In this document: positions 1 to 9,191 of the stretch, in pieces
How positions within the stretch are numbered: position 1 is the first letter of the stretch
Layout: every line of letters starts with the position of its first letter
NCBI GenBank assembly: GCA_020072925.1
Contig: JAIQGA010000007.1
Coordinates: 1 to 62,670, forward strand
Direction of reading: 5' to 3'
DNA: 62,670 nucleotides
From: Terriglobia bacterium
GTDB taxonomy: Bacteria; Acidobacteriota; Terriglobia; UBA7540
Made by a program: the position numbers and the translations under genes
Notes under the pieces: generated by a model
Seen by the model: only the letters and a program-made list of their open reading frames with translations
The model's database searches: none
Told to the model about the DNA's origin: nothing

Positions 1-162
1 AAGGATTTTATCAGGTTGACCCACTTTAACGACTACGAAGGCGGTAAAGCCTCCAACCCTGTGGTCTCGACCGATGGCCGGTTCATGGCCTTTCAGGCGG
101 CGAGGGTCACCGATCCGGCTGGCGTCGGTTACGGCATCCTGCTTTATTGGTTCAACAAGTAG
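1..162 (+). CDS. C-terminal end of a PD40/TolB-like beta-propeller protein (partial)
   Basis: The first 54 codons are open from the left edge and end in TAG at 160-162. The translated tail contains VSTDGRFMAFQAAR and ends GILLYWFNK. The S-x-DG-x-x-x-AF pattern is the repeat signature of PD40/WD40-like blades seen in TolB-type proteins. The start lies outside the window, so length, signal peptide and function cannot be judged. It is convergent with the hydrolase gene that follows. A weak hairpin (AAGGGC at 171-176 pairing with GCCCTT at 179-184) lies in the gap. Confidence is moderate because only the C-terminal blade is visible. Confidence 0.6.
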   Translation, partial: KDFIRLTHFNDYEGGKASNPVVSTDGRFMAFQAARVTDPAGVGYGILLYWFNK

Positions 163-239
163 AGGAACTCAAGGGCCTGCCCTTTGCCAAAATACAGTCG
201 ACAGGTTCGCACGATGGGGCGAAATGTTCCCTGCGCTCG

Positions 240-2579
240 CTACTGCAATTCGACCAGGCAAAGAGACCTCGGCTCCATCTGGATGTCGATCGCGCGCGGA
301 AGTTCCGCCTCCTGTTCCTGCTGTTGGTCGTCCAGGTATATGGTGAGCTTTTTGTTTCCCATGCCTTCCAACTCTACACGCGGGGACTGCGGCAAGTCGC
401 CATAGTTGGCCAGCACCACGCCGATCCGTCCATCCTGCGCTTGCCAGGTTGCGGACTCGACCACGGGTTCAGGTCCCCACCCATAATCGTGCCACGTGAC
501 GCCGCCGACCTTCCAGGGCCGCAGCATGCGCCCGTAAACCAGAAAGTCGCGCGCCGCTCCGCCTCTGAAATGACTCGTCCGGTTTGCCCAATCGATAATC
601 GCCGCCTGGTCCGGTATGGCGCGAGTCCAGGTCTGGTCCCAGTCATACTCAATCAATCCCCGGTCTCGCAGCGTGAAGCTGCTGATGTAGCCCGTCACCA
701 GCGCCCGCGCCACCGAGGCGCGCAGGGCCTCATCATTTACGCGATTGGTATAAAACCCCACGTGGGCATTGCCGTACTCGTGATAAAGGAAGGAATACAA
801 GGGGCACGTGTGGAGGCGCGCGTCCCAGATTTGGAAGTTCTGCAGGTAAGTCTCGGGCGGAGCGCCCTCGCAGGACATCGCGACGCCGGGATTAACAGAT
901 CTGGCAATCGCCTCGTCAGATTTTACTAACTCGGTGAATGACTCAGTCTGCCACGGTCCGGGAACCGGCGGATGGCCGTGGTCCGTGGCGTAGCAAGCCC
1001 GAGGACCGGGACTCTGATCAAACTGCTGCACCACGTCGGGCCCGAATTCCGCCATGTGCCGGGTCATATCCAAAACCATCTGCCGGCCTTTTTCGGTGCC
1101 CACGCAGGCCACGTAGTTCTTTCTCCACGCCCACACATCTTCGAGCGGGCTGCCATCCCACTTGCGCGCGACGGCTGCTTCGCCGTCGTGGGCTTTGAAG
1201 TACGGCATCCCGTCGTATTGAGTGTTTTTCTGCCAAGTCACCCAGCAAAGGCCGTCCCCGTAGATGACGGGGTGCCAGCCGCGGGCCTTCGCCTTGCTCA
1301 TGAACTCACGGAAAGCCGCTTCGCCGCCGATGGGCGGGTAAGCATCCGGCTGCACCCACGGTCCAGCGTGCTCCCAATTAAAGACAATAGGCAACAAGGG
1401 AGCTTCGAGTGCTTTCGCGAGTCTATCCAGATACGGCAGGGCATTCGTCAAAGGCGTGTATTCCGAGTTCACCCCGTGCGGGTCCCAGTCTCCTTGGCCT
1501 CGCATCGGGAACGCGATGGCCACCGCAGGCTCTGCGAGCCACTTCGGAACGTCCGTCCTCTGAGCGAGCCTCGTCGCGCAGAAGGGCTGCTTGGATGCCC
1601 AGTTTCGATAAATCTCGGCAGCGGCATACCAATCTCCGTGAAATGTGCCGAGCACCACATGATAGGGCAGCTTCGTCTCCCCGGGCCCGCGCGTGCCCGG
1701 GTAGTGTCCCAGCCCCATAGTGACTCCGTCCTGTTCGAGCAGGGGATCTATGAACTTCGGCAGCCCTTTGGGATCGTCGCACGCCACGTAGAGCCCGCCG
1801 GCATCGTTGTAGTAGGCCATCAATTGCGTCGAGGTCCATTCACCCGGATAGTTGTTGTACCGCCAGATTTCGGGACTATCGTAATCCCGCCCTCCCCAGG
1901 TCCCCAAGGGCATCCAGGGCTCAACCGGGCCCGCCAGGGCGCCATCCGCGAATGACCAGAGGATATGGCTATAGTGCTCGCGGGCAGTACTGTCGAACGG
2001 CGTGTCGATCACTGGATATTCGTCGGCTGCCAGTCCATACAAACTCCCGCCGTGAATGGGGGCGTCGAATGGCACCTCGATCACCGGGAACTGAATGTGC
2101 CCGATCCAATAGGTCGTGCGGTTGTTGAGCTCAAGACTCCAGTAGGTGAGCGATTCGTCTCGCGGGCAGCGAACCGTCACGCGGGCATCGAGCGGCAATT
2201 GCGCAATGGTTTTGAAATCGATGGTGACTGTCTGACCGTCCGAGTCGGGGCGCCGCTTTACGCTCACCTCCTTGGCTTCCGAAGACGTGACTGTTCTAAA
2301 CTTGCCGGGGTCAACCAAGAACTCAATCTTGAAGAGAGGCAAGCGCGAGTGCTCGGGAATCAGCAGCTCGTGGTCTGTGCCAAAGGTCGAGCGGAAGGAA
2401 ACGATGCTTCCCTTTTTCGCGTCGATCAATAGCCGATATCCCGGATTTATCACGAGGATGGTGGACTGAGATGAAGTCGCATTTTGGGCCGATGTGGCGG
2501 CAGCGGCTATTCCCGCGAACACGGCCAGAAGCATTACATGTCGTGCCCATCGCAATCGAAGTGATATCAGTAAAGGCAT
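240..2579 (-). CDS. secreted glycoside-hydrolase-like protein, DUF6259-type
   Basis: The 779-residue product starts with a Sec signal peptide (RLRWARHVMLLAVFAGIAAA, cleavage near residue 31). The start is supported by GAGG six bases before the ATG. The N-terminal third is a beta-rich region like the domain in front of many hydrolase barrels. The middle (about 390-640) carries motifs of a TIM-barrel hydrolase of the DUF6259 type: FNWEHAGPW near residue 398, VIYGDGLCWV, VQQFDQSPGPR and MSCEGAPPETY. The Asp and Glu in the last two motifs are candidate catalytic residues. The C-terminal part is again beta-rich. The substrate is unknown. It lies 60 bases downstream of another hydrolase and in line with a TonB-dependent receptor, which suggests a glycan-utilisation unit. 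Family assignment is from motif memory, not from a search. Confidence 0.7.
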   Translation of the reverse strand: MPLLISLRLRWARHVMLLAVFAGIAAAATSAQNATSSQSTILVINPGYRLLIDAKKGSIVSFRSTFGTDHELLIPEHSRLPLFKIEFLVDPGKFRTVTSSEAKEVSVKRRPDSDGQTVTIDFKTIAQLPLDARVTVRCPRDESLTYWSLELNNRTTYWIGHIQFPVIEVPFDAPIHGGSLYGLAADEYPVIDTPFDSTAREHYSHILWSFADGALAGPVEPWMPLGTWGGRDYDSPEIWRYNNYPGEWTSTQLMAYYNDAGGLYVACDDPKGLPKFIDPLLEQDGVTMGLGHYPGTRGPGETKLPYHVVLGTFHGDWYAAAEIYRNWASKQPFCATRLAQRTDVPKWLAEPAVAIAFPMRGQGDWDPHGVNSEYTPLTNALPYLDRLAKALEAPLLPIVFNWEHAGPWVQPDAYPPIGGEAAFREFMSKAKARGWHPVIYGDGLCWVTWQKNTQYDGMPYFKAHDGEAAVARKWDGSPLEDVWAWRKNYVACVGTEKGRQMVLDMTRHMAEFGPDVVQQFDQSPGPRACYATDHGHPPVPGPWQTESFTELVKSDEAIARSVNPGVAMSCEGAPPETYLQNFQIWDARLHTCPLYSFLYHEYGNAHVGFYTNRVNDEALRASVARALVTGYISSFTLRDRGLIEYDWDQTWTRAIPDQAAIIDWANRTSHFRGGAARDFLVYGRMLRPWKVGGVTWHDYGWGPEPVVESATWQAQDGRIGVVLANYGDLPQSPRVELEGMGNKKLTIYLDDQQQEQEAELPRAIDIQMEPRSLCLVELQ

Positions 2580-2639
2580 TGCGCACCTCGGAGGGTCCAG
2601 ACTCGTCCTTGGCTCACTGATTCAAGAGGAGGTGCTGCC

Positions 2640-4169
2640 TCATTTCGCCAGAGTCACGGCGGCGACGGCGTACCCTCCCAGGGTCATTCGATTGCCCGCC
2701 AGGGTGCTGGAGGCCGGCGGCTGGGAACTGGTCGTCTGGTCCACGAGCTCCACCTGCGCCCCTTCCGCCCCGGGCAAGGAAAGATCAAACGGGCGGTCCC
2801 GCTTGCTCAGCAACAGGAGCTTATGCTTTCCCTGCGGCGTTACAAAGGCCTGCGCGTAGACGTAGGGAGAATCGAGATGCGTCTCGACCATCTTATCGCC
2901 GGGGCCGAAATTATCGCGCAAGAGCTTCAGCACCCAGAACCGCGCATTCGGCTGGCCGGTGTTCCAATCCACCATCGAAACGCTGGGAAACTGCGTCGGG
3001 TAACCGACGAGCTGTGATTCGCCAACCACCTCGACGCCGCGCCGCGCCAGCTCGGAGTAAAGGTAAGCGTACATGCTGCCGCAGAGATTCCAGAAGGAAT
3101 TTGGAATCGGTTTGACAATGTGCCCCGGCTTGTCCTGCTCGAGGTCGTCGGCGGAAATCGAGCCGAGCTCGTCCGTGTCCGTCTGCGTCTCGGGCGACAG
3201 CCGCGCCCGGATGTTCTGGATGTACTCCACCACTTCCAGGAAATGGTCCGCCTGTTCCCAATAGGTGTACTGCATGATCTCCGGCGTCTGGTCGGGAGTC
3301 GGCACGGCGTAGAAGTGATACGAGACCATGTCAATGGGAATGCCGGGTTTGTGATTCTTGTGATTCAGGAAGTACTCGAAGTAGTCCTTCGAGGTGCCCC
3401 CCAGCGCCAATCCCACGAACTTGATCTGCGGATCCACGCGACGGATGGCCTCCACGATGGCGTCATACACGCGGGTGTAGGTTTGGGGCGTCATCGAGTG
3501 CTCGCCGTTGATTTCGTTGAGGACCTCCCAGTAGGCGATCTTGTAGTGATGATCGGACTGGTGCCGCTGGCCAAATTCGTCGGTGAAGCCGCCCTGCGTA
3601 TACCAGTTCACCAGCCGCGCATAGTAATCCGCCACTTCCTTCAGGCTCGGATCCCGGAACTGTGTTCCCTTCTCGTAGTCCCAGAACGCCTGGTCCGGGT
3701 CCGCAGGATAAGGCACCGGCTTTTCGGTCTTGAACATCCATTGGGGAATGGTGCTGAAATTGATGATCACCGGGTGTCCGGCTGCGGCGTTCATAAAATC
3801 TTCCGTCATGGGGTCGATCAGGGAAAAGTCCCAGGAAGTCTTCCCGTCCTTGGGAGGCTCGAGCTCAGCAACGCCGAGCTTGGGGTAGGGCAGCCAGGGC
3901 ACGTAGCGAACGTAGTCAGCCCCCAGCTCCTTCAGGGCTTGATAGGTACGGTCGTGAATCTGCGAACCACGCCGCAACGGCGGATTGACCACAACTTGCA
4001 GGGTCGGGGTCGATTTCGAAACGGTTACCACCTTGTCCCAGTTGACCCTGACCTCCAGGGGCCGCGCGGGAGCTGGTTGCTCGGCTGCTTTGGTTTTGGA
4101 ACACGCCCCGGCAACAAGAACTATCAGTAACAAGGTCAACAGTGCTCGCAGACGACAATTTGTGCTCAT
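2640..4169 (-). CDS. clan GH-A glycoside hydrolase, probable lipoprotein (GH39-like)
   Basis: The start was set at 4169 rather than at an upstream in-frame codon. The ATG there is preceded by GGGAGGAAC and is followed at once by an export signal (LRALLTLLLIVLVAGAC) with a lipobox-like end at Cys23. The upstream extension would run into a palindromic repeat. The 509-residue protein has a barrel with WEVLNEING near residue 213, whose Glu is the expected acid/base at the end of strand 4. VVGESQLVGY near residue 384 offers a candidate nucleophile. The overall look is that of GH39-like or related clan A retaining enzymes. A short beta domain follows (about 430-509). It probably acts at the cell surface on an oligosaccharide, together with the neighbouring hydrolase and receptor. 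The exact family and substrate are not established. Confidence 0.7.
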   Translation of the reverse strand: MSTNCRLRALLTLLLIVLVAGACSKTKAAEQPAPARPLEVRVNWDKVVTVSKSTPTLQVVVNPPLRRGSQIHDRTYQALKELGADYVRYVPWLPYPKLGVAELEPPKDGKTSWDFSLIDPMTEDFMNAAAGHPVIINFSTIPQWMFKTEKPVPYPADPDQAFWDYEKGTQFRDPSLKEVADYYARLVNWYTQGGFTDEFGQRHQSDHHYKIAYWEVLNEINGEHSMTPQTYTRVYDAIVEAIRRVDPQIKFVGLALGGTSKDYFEYFLNHKNHKPGIPIDMVSYHFYAVPTPDQTPEIMQYTYWEQADHFLEVVEYIQNIRARLSPETQTDTDELGSISADDLEQDKPGHIVKPIPNSFWNLCGSMYAYLYSELARRGVEVVGESQLVGYPTQFPSVSMVDWNTGQPNARFWVLKLLRDNFGPGDKMVETHLDSPYVYAQAFVTPQGKHKLLLLSKRDRPFDLSLPGAEGAQVELVDQTTSSQPPASSTLAGNRMTLGGYAVAAVTLAK

Positions 4170-4262
4170 CGTTGTTCCTCCCAGGCAGATTTCTATCTTA
4201 AGTCTTCCAGACAAGGGCGAGCAAAAAATGCGGATCATTGGAACGTGGTGTCCCCACCGCAT

Positions 4263-4290
4263 GTAGGGGCACGCCATGGCGTGCCCCTAC
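4263..4290. repeat. 28-bp perfect palindrome starting GTAG (REP-like)
   Basis: The half-site GTAGGGGCACGCCA is followed directly by its reverse complement, giving a perfect 28-bp palindrome with GTAG and CTAC ends. REP elements mobilised by RAYT transposases characteristically carry a GTAG tetranucleotide at the base of a hairpin. No RAYT gene is present in the window. It sits between the TonB receptor and the downstream hydrolase lipoprotein. Confidence 0.75.
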
Positions 4291-4343
4291 GGGCAGTCAT
4301 CACAGGCTGCGCGCGCCGATCAGGACATCACCGCTACAACTTG

Positions 4344-4371
4344 TTTTCGGCGTCATAGACCGCCGCTACAG
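4344..4371 (-). repeat. copy A of a short interspersed repeat (TGTAGCGGCG family)
   Basis: On the minus strand this reads CTGTAGCGGCGGTCTATGA followed by CGCCGAAAA. A near-identical string recurs on the plus strand at 59086-59114, differing by one substitution and one inserted G. Two copies 55 kb apart, both intergenic, mark it as a dispersed repeat. This copy lacks the second arm seen at 59130-59138, so it may be partial. Confidence 0.65.
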
Positions 4372-4401
4372 GGGTCATCCCCGCGTCCGCAGGGACCTGT
4401 C

Positions 4402-4430
4402 GTAGAGACGCCCCAGCGGGGCGTCTCTAC
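4402..4430. repeat. REP-like hairpin, 13-bp perfect stem starting GTAG
   Basis: GTAGAGACGCCCC (4402-4414) pairs perfectly with GGGGCGTCTCTAC (4418-4430) across a three-base loop AGC. Its sequence differs from the 4263-4290 palindrome, but it has the same GTAG...CTAC architecture. The hairpin ends only 13 bases from the stop codon of the TonB receptor, so it could also affect the 3' end of that transcript. It has no T-tract, so it is not called a terminator. Confidence 0.7.
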
Positions 4431-4443
4431 AACTCCCAGCCGC

Positions 4444-7400
4444 TTACCAGAGGAGCTTGAGGGCCAGTTGGATTACCCTGGGCGGTTCCAGCACATTACC
4501 GATAACACCAAAAGTCCCCGGAGCAAGGGTAGCACTGGGGGCGCTGAACTGGGTGTGATTCCATACGTTGTAAAATTCGGCGCGGAGCTCGGTGTTCAAT
4601 CGCTCGTTAATGTGGGTGTGCTTGAACACGCTGAGATCCCAGTTATTAATCCCAGGCTCCACCAAGGCGTGGCGTCCGGCATTTCCCTGGACGTAGTTTC
4701 CGTTGGGGCAGTTCGTGGTATTTGGGGAGAAGTCGCCGACTGGGCACCCGGGAAACACAAAGGAGTTGATGTTGTACCAATTCGAATGTGTCCGAACGGT
4801 GGGATAGGCAGGCCCAACCTTGTTGGGAACGGACGTGCTAAACGCTCCGAAATCCTGCCAGTCCACGGGCAAATTGGCAGTCTGCCATTGACCGGACGAA
4901 AACGTCGTGACGCCACTCACCTGCCAACCCCCCACGAACTTGTTTTCCACCCCTGACACGCCGGAAAGGAAGCGCTTTCCCCGGCCAATCGGCAGATCAT
5001 ACACGTAGCTCAAGACAAGACGGTGACGAACATCGTAATCGCTGTTGCCCTTGTCCAGCGTTTTGAAGCAACACTGGGAAAATGAGAAATCGTCCGTGTT
5101 TCCTAAGTCGATCGCATGGCTGTACGTGTAAGCTGCCTGGAGGAACATCCCGTTGCCGAAGCGCTTTTGCAGACGCGTGGCAAGGCCGTTGTAACTGGAC
5201 CATCCGCCGTTGTAAGTCAGCAGGATCCAACTGAATTGGGGATAGGGGATGCGCTGCGAAATGGGAATGGTACCCGTCGGGTCAAACGAGGGCGGGTCCT
5301 CATTTCGCCGCTGGGGCAGCTTCTGGCCGACACTGCCGATATACCCTACATCGAGGAACCAGTTGCCAGAGAACGTATGCTGGATATCGAAGTTCCATTG
5401 CTGGACATAAGGGGTGCGATTGCGCTTGTCGACGCTGAACGGAACCGTGGTTCCACCCCCCAGGGTGCCGGCCGGAAAGAGACTCGACATTGAGAGTGTC
5501 GGCTTCTTGGGATCAGAATTCAGCGTTTGGGTTGAGTAGAAGTCGGGCTGGATCACCAGGAATTGGAGTTCATTCCAGTTGTCCGTGGCGTAAAAGATAC
5601 CGAACGCCCCGCGCACCACGGTATTCCCGCTGAACGAAGGGGTATAGGCGAATCCCACGCGGGGAGCGAAGTTGTTCCAATCGGGATCCACAATGCCGTT
5701 CCGCACGGCGCCGCTGCGTGAATACTCCACTTGTTGCGTTGTGGGATCGAACCAGCCGGTTTTTGAACTGGTGTCATACGGGGTTTGACCGTATTCGTAC
5801 CGGACGCCGAGATTGAGGGTCAGGCTGGGCCGCACGCGCCAGTTATCCTGCAAAAATCCCGCGTAGAAATTGCTGACCAGGTTCTGTGAGGAGTCGCCGA
5901 CGGAGGCGGTGGCATTCTGCGGATCGCCCAGCAGGAAGTCCCCTAAGCTATTCCCGCTGAAGAGGGCCCCGAAACTGACGCTGGGAATGCCGCTAAAATC
6001 AGTGATTTGATAGAACTTCTCGTGAATGTAATTGATTCCCAGTTTGATGTTATGGCTTCCCTTGACGATGCTCAGGTTGTCAACCCACTGGTAATCCGTA
6101 TCGAGCGCCCCAATGGATTCCCCGGGAGAGCCCGGACTGCTAAAGTCGGCCACCCCCACATCGGGCACGCCGAAATCGAAGGGATTCCCCGAGGTATTGG
6201 TGAATCCGAATTGCGCCGCATAGTTCTGCGTCAGCGCGCCCTCGCCGACCAGGTACGTCTTGCCCTTGTTGTACCCAAAGCGCGCCTCGTTAACGACGTT
6301 GGGGGAAAAGGTGTGCGTCTCCGTAATCGTGAGCAGCGTATCGGAAAGAGGCCACGAACTCCCGGACAAGGGGAGAGCTCCCGGAACGAAGGTGGGGCGG
6401 TCATCATGGGTGAAGGAGCCCCAGAGCTGGTCGCGGGAGGTCAAGGTTTGGTCGACACGCGCGTTGTACTGATCGCTGTTGACATAACCATGCTTTGTAA
6501 CGGCATAGTTGTAAACGGGAAACGCGCCCGGGGTGGGAATTGGCGCGTTGGAGAGATTGGGAGCCGGCCAATAGGGCAGCCATTTCTGCGTAAAAGAACT
6601 GAGCATGTTCGAGGGGATCACATTCCCTGGGAAGGCTGTCCCGGTGGCAGGATCGATGATATCAACGCAATGCGGAGAACTCGGCAGATTTTGGCAGTAA
6701 GCAGAAGAGGTCGGGAAAAACCCCGTCCCGAAGCTATTGTCGGCCAGATTCCCGCCCAATTGGGCGGGGCTGGGGTCGAGCGCCTGGTAGTTCGATTCCG
6801 TGGGATTGCGCAGGCCCTCGTAAGAGAAAAAGAAGAAGGACTTGTCGCGCCCGTTGTAATGGGGCAAGACCACCGGACCGCCAATGGTCGCCCCAAAATC
6901 ATTGTAGCGGACGCGGCCCTTCGGCAGGCCGTCCAGATTCGAGAAGAAGTCATTCGAATTGAATTTGTCGTTCCGGACGTAGTCATAGACGTCGCCGTGC
7001 AGACTGTTCGAGCCGGATTTCAGGGTGGTGTTGATCACGGCCGCCGATCTTCCATATTCCGCCGAGAAGTTACTGGTTTGAACGTTGATTTCCTGGACGG
7101 CGTCCAAGGAAGGGCGCAAGTTGGCGCTTCCAAAGCGGGCATTGCGGGACTCGATGCCATTGACAAGAAAGCTCGCGTCCGATTCCCGCCCTCCGGCCAC
7201 GCTGGCGGTGACGTTTCCTGATCCGGCGCCGGTCCAATAGGACGCCGGGGAGTTTCCTTGCCCAATGGGTGCCACTCCCGCCGACAGAGCCACCAGGCCC
7301 ATGAAATTGCGGTTGACGATCGGCAGGTTTTGTACCGCCGTCTCTTGCGTCACCTGGTTCATTGAGGACGTTTGGGTTTCGAGTTGGACCACACCCCCGG

Positions 7401-7776
7401 CGCTCACCTCCACAGTTTGGCTGACGGCTCCGACTTGCAGAGTGATGTCTACGCGTGGGCGTTGTCCCACCAGGAGATCGATATTGGTAATTTGCGATGT
7501 CTGGAATCCCTCCTTGGAAGCTTGGACGCTGTAACGACCGGGTTTCACTTGAGCAAAAAGGTAGTTGCCGCTCTCATCCGAAGGAGCCTCGGACTTAATA
7601 CCGGTATCCATCGCCGTCAAAGTCACCTTGGCGCCCGGCACGACGGCTTTCGTTGAGTCGTAGATCGTTCCCAGAATGTCTCCCGTGATGGATTGCCCAA
7701 ACATAGGGCGAGTCATTACCAGGAGCCCGAACAGGAGCAGTGAAAAGGCAATTCCCTTGGATCGCATGCGCGTCAT
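4444..7776 (-). CDS. TonB-dependent receptor with N-terminal carboxypeptidase-regulatory-like domain (Oar-like)
   Basis: The start at 7776 was chosen because GGGGAGG lies seven bases upstream and a signal peptide follows (FSLLLFGLLVMTRPMFGQ). The 1110-residue outer-membrane protein begins with a Cna-B/CarboxypepD_reg-like beta-sandwich (about 28-115: GTIYDSTKAVVPGAKVTL). A plug domain follows (about 130-250: NGIESRNARFG, EINVQTSNFSAEYGRS), then a long 22-strand-type barrel that ends VIQLALKLLW with a terminal aromatic residue. This architecture is very common in Acidobacteriota and is thought to import oligosaccharides or other large substrates with TonB-ExbBD. Two hydrolase genes follow on the same strand, so a glycan is the likely ligand. 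A near-consensus sigma-70 promoter lies at 8049-8077, giving a leader of about 265 bases. Confidence 0.88.
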   Translation of the reverse strand: MTRMRSKGIAFSLLLFGLLVMTRPMFGQSITGDILGTIYDSTKAVVPGAKVTLTAMDTGIKSEAPSDESGNYLFAQVKPGRYSVQASKEGFQTSQITNIDLLVGQRPRVDITLQVGAVSQTVEVSAGGVVQLETQTSSMNQVTQETAVQNLPIVNRNFMGLVALSAGVAPIGQGNSPASYWTGAGSGNVTASVAGGRESDASFLVNGIESRNARFGSANLRPSLDAVQEINVQTSNFSAEYGRSAAVINTTLKSGSNSLHGDVYDYVRNDKFNSNDFFSNLDGLPKGRVRYNDFGATIGGPVVLPHYNGRDKSFFFFSYEGLRNPTESNYQALDPSPAQLGGNLADNSFGTGFFPTSSAYCQNLPSSPHCVDIIDPATGTAFPGNVIPSNMLSSFTQKWLPYWPAPNLSNAPIPTPGAFPVYNYAVTKHGYVNSDQYNARVDQTLTSRDQLWGSFTHDDRPTFVPGALPLSGSSWPLSDTLLTITETHTFSPNVVNEARFGYNKGKTYLVGEGALTQNYAAQFGFTNTSGNPFDFGVPDVGVADFSSPGSPGESIGALDTDYQWVDNLSIVKGSHNIKLGINYIHEKFYQITDFSGIPSVSFGALFSGNSLGDFLLGDPQNATASVGDSSQNLVSNFYAGFLQDNWRVRPSLTLNLGVRYEYGQTPYDTSSKTGWFDPTTQQVEYSRSGAVRNGIVDPDWNNFAPRVGFAYTPSFSGNTVVRGAFGIFYATDNWNELQFLVIQPDFYSTQTLNSDPKKPTLSMSSLFPAGTLGGGTTVPFSVDKRNRTPYVQQWNFDIQHTFSGNWFLDVGYIGSVGQKLPQRRNEDPPSFDPTGTIPISQRIPYPQFSWILLTYNGGWSSYNGLATRLQKRFGNGMFLQAAYTYSHAIDLGNTDDFSFSQCCFKTLDKGNSDYDVRHRLVLSYVYDLPIGRGKRFLSGVSGVENKFVGGWQVSGVTTFSSGQWQTANLPVDWQDFGAFSTSVPNKVGPAYPTVRTHSNWYNINSFVFPGCPVGDFSPNTTNCPNGNYVQGNAGRHALVEPGINNWDLSVFKHTHINERLNTELRAEFYNVWNHTQFSAPSATLAPGTFGVIGNVLEPPRVIQLALKLLW

Positions 7777-8281
7777 ATCCATACCTCCCCAGGATTTTAC
7801 TGAAACTGCTTTTTGAGCACTCGAGAGAGACCTCTCGGCCCCCCGGATGGACACCAGAAACACTCTGGACGTCACCAGAAATGGCCGTAGTGAGTTTTAG
7901 ACCCAGTTAACTCGTAGCAGATGTGACGCAACGCGGTGCGGCACTAGCAGGTGAGAAGGTTGCCACCTCTCAGCAAGCCACTTCGGAACGGATTCGCTCC
8001 GCACCTTCCTGCGAATGATCCAGTAAGCCCCCCGACGCAATACATTAGCTTATAGGGTGCCACGGACAATTTGTCAAGGCAAAAAGATCCGTTCAGGACG
8101 AAGCCCTCTGCAATTCGCTGAAGAGATTCGGGGCCCGCTGGCGAGAGACGGCACAAGTCTGGTAACTTGATCCGTCGCAATCCCAAGGTGGATGTGACTA
8201 ATCCACCAGGGAACTCCTCGGATTTGCCGGAGGGTACTCACTGGAAGTCTTCGTCGGTACACCCAGGAAGGAGGCGAAGCA
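7777..8281. other. divergent intergenic region between TonB receptor and nagB-like gene
   Basis: About 500 bases without a convincing gene. It holds the minus-strand promoter described separately and the long leader of the receptor gene. I found no clear riboswitch fold in the leader. Toward the right end, GGAAGGAGG at 8268-8276 is the ribosome binding site of the plus-strand nagB-like gene, for which I could not pick a convincing -35/-10 pair. Confidence 0.5.
8049..8077 (-). promoter_or_regulatory. sigma-70 promoter for the TonB receptor
   Basis: On the minus strand TTGACA (8072-8077) is followed by a 17-base spacer and TATAAG (8049-8054). That is a 6/6 match for -35 and 5/6 for -10 with ideal spacing. 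Transcription would start near 8042 and read into the receptor gene 265 bases downstream. Confidence 0.75.
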
Positions 8282-9190
8282 ATGAGCCACGTGAAACCAC
8301 GCGACCTGTATCGATGGTGCAAGGTCCGTGCTGAAGATTTGGTTGGACACCCTGACCGGCGCGTTCCATTCCGGCTGGTTCGTGATTCGCGTGAAATGGG
8401 CCTGCTGATGGCCGAAGAACTCGTCGCGGTAATTGCGGCCAAGAATCTGGAGGGACAACCTACACGCGCGATCGTCCCCTGCGGACCAACCTGCTGGTAC
8501 GCGCCGTTCACCGACCTCGTGAACTCGCGAGGCGTCTCACTGCGCAACCTGTTCGTGTACCACATGGACGAATGCCTGGATTGGCAGGGGCGCTTGCTGC
8601 CTCGCAACCACCCCTACAATTTTCGGACTTTCATGGAGGAGCATTTCTATGGGGGGATTCAGCCCGCGCTGGCGGTGCCCGAATCGCAAAGGTTCTGGCT
8701 GCTCCCCTCCACGGCCGACGAGATCCGGAAGATGTTGGCGGAGCAGCCTGCGGACATCGCCCTGGGGGGTTGGGGTCAGGACGGGCACGTGGCCTACAAC
8801 CAAGCGCGACGGCACCCTTTCAGCCATGTCACCCTGGAGGATATTGCCAATTCAACCGTGCGGATTCAGGAGAACAACCTCGACACAATTCTTGCCCTCG
8901 CCCAGCGCACCTTCGGCTCCGCCTACCAGTTTGTTCCTCCCATGTCGATTACCCTTGGCATGCGAGAGTGCCTGGCGGCTCGACGTATTCGTGTCTTCAG
9001 CGATACCGGGGCGTGGAAACAAACCGCCCTTCGCGTTGCGCTGTTTTCGGAGCCGACACCGGAATACCCCATGACCCTTCTGCAAAGGCATCCGGACGCC
9101 CTCATCACCGCTACGCTCGAGACGGCCCGGCATCCTATTAGCGAGCATCCGGAGTGGGATCTTTTTGGACCTTCCGAGCCTGGAGCTTGA
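8282..9190 (+). CDS. NagB-like glucosamine-6-phosphate isomerase/deaminase family protein
   Basis: A strong GGAGG lies eight bases before the ATG. The 302-residue product has the NagB/SugP isomerase fold landmarks: phosphate loop PCGPTCWYAPF (about 66-76), MDEC with Asp96 (general base Asp72 in E. coli NagB), and GGWGQDGHVAYNQ (162-174). Asp167 and His169 align with Asp141 and His143 of E. coli. The position equal to the ring-opening Glu148 is Gln174, since the usual FNEP is YNQA here. The C-terminal SITLGMRE and HPDALIT motifs also fit the family. It is followed one base later by a PfkB-family kinase, so both probably act on one sugar-phosphate pathway in the cytoplasm. Because of the Glu-to-Gln change the true reaction may differ from deamination of glucosamine-6-phosphate, and no symbol is given. 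Confidence 0.75.
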   Translation: MSHVKPRDLYRWCKVRAEDLVGHPDRRVPFRLVRDSREMGLLMAEELVAVIAAKNLEGQPTRAIVPCGPTCWYAPFTDLVNSRGVSLRNLFVYHMDECLDWQGRLLPRNHPYNFRTFMEEHFYGGIQPALAVPESQRFWLLPSTADEIRKMLAEQPADIALGGWGQDGHVAYNQARRHPFSHVTLEDIANSTVRIQENNLDTILALAQRTFGSAYQFVPPMSITLGMRECLAARRIRVFSDTGAWKQTALRVALFSEPTPEYPMTLLQRHPDALITATLETARHPISEHPEWDLFGPSEPGA

Positions 9191-9191
9191 A

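Noticed and set aside
972..1955. 327-codon open frame on the plus strand
   Set aside because: Antisense to the DUF6259-like hydrolase; the composition is not protein-like and there is no ribosome binding site.
6007..7221. 404-codon open frame on the plus strand
   Set aside because: It lies wholly antisense to the TonB receptor gene, has no ribosome binding site, and its product has no recognisable fold. High-GC antisense frames of this kind are common.
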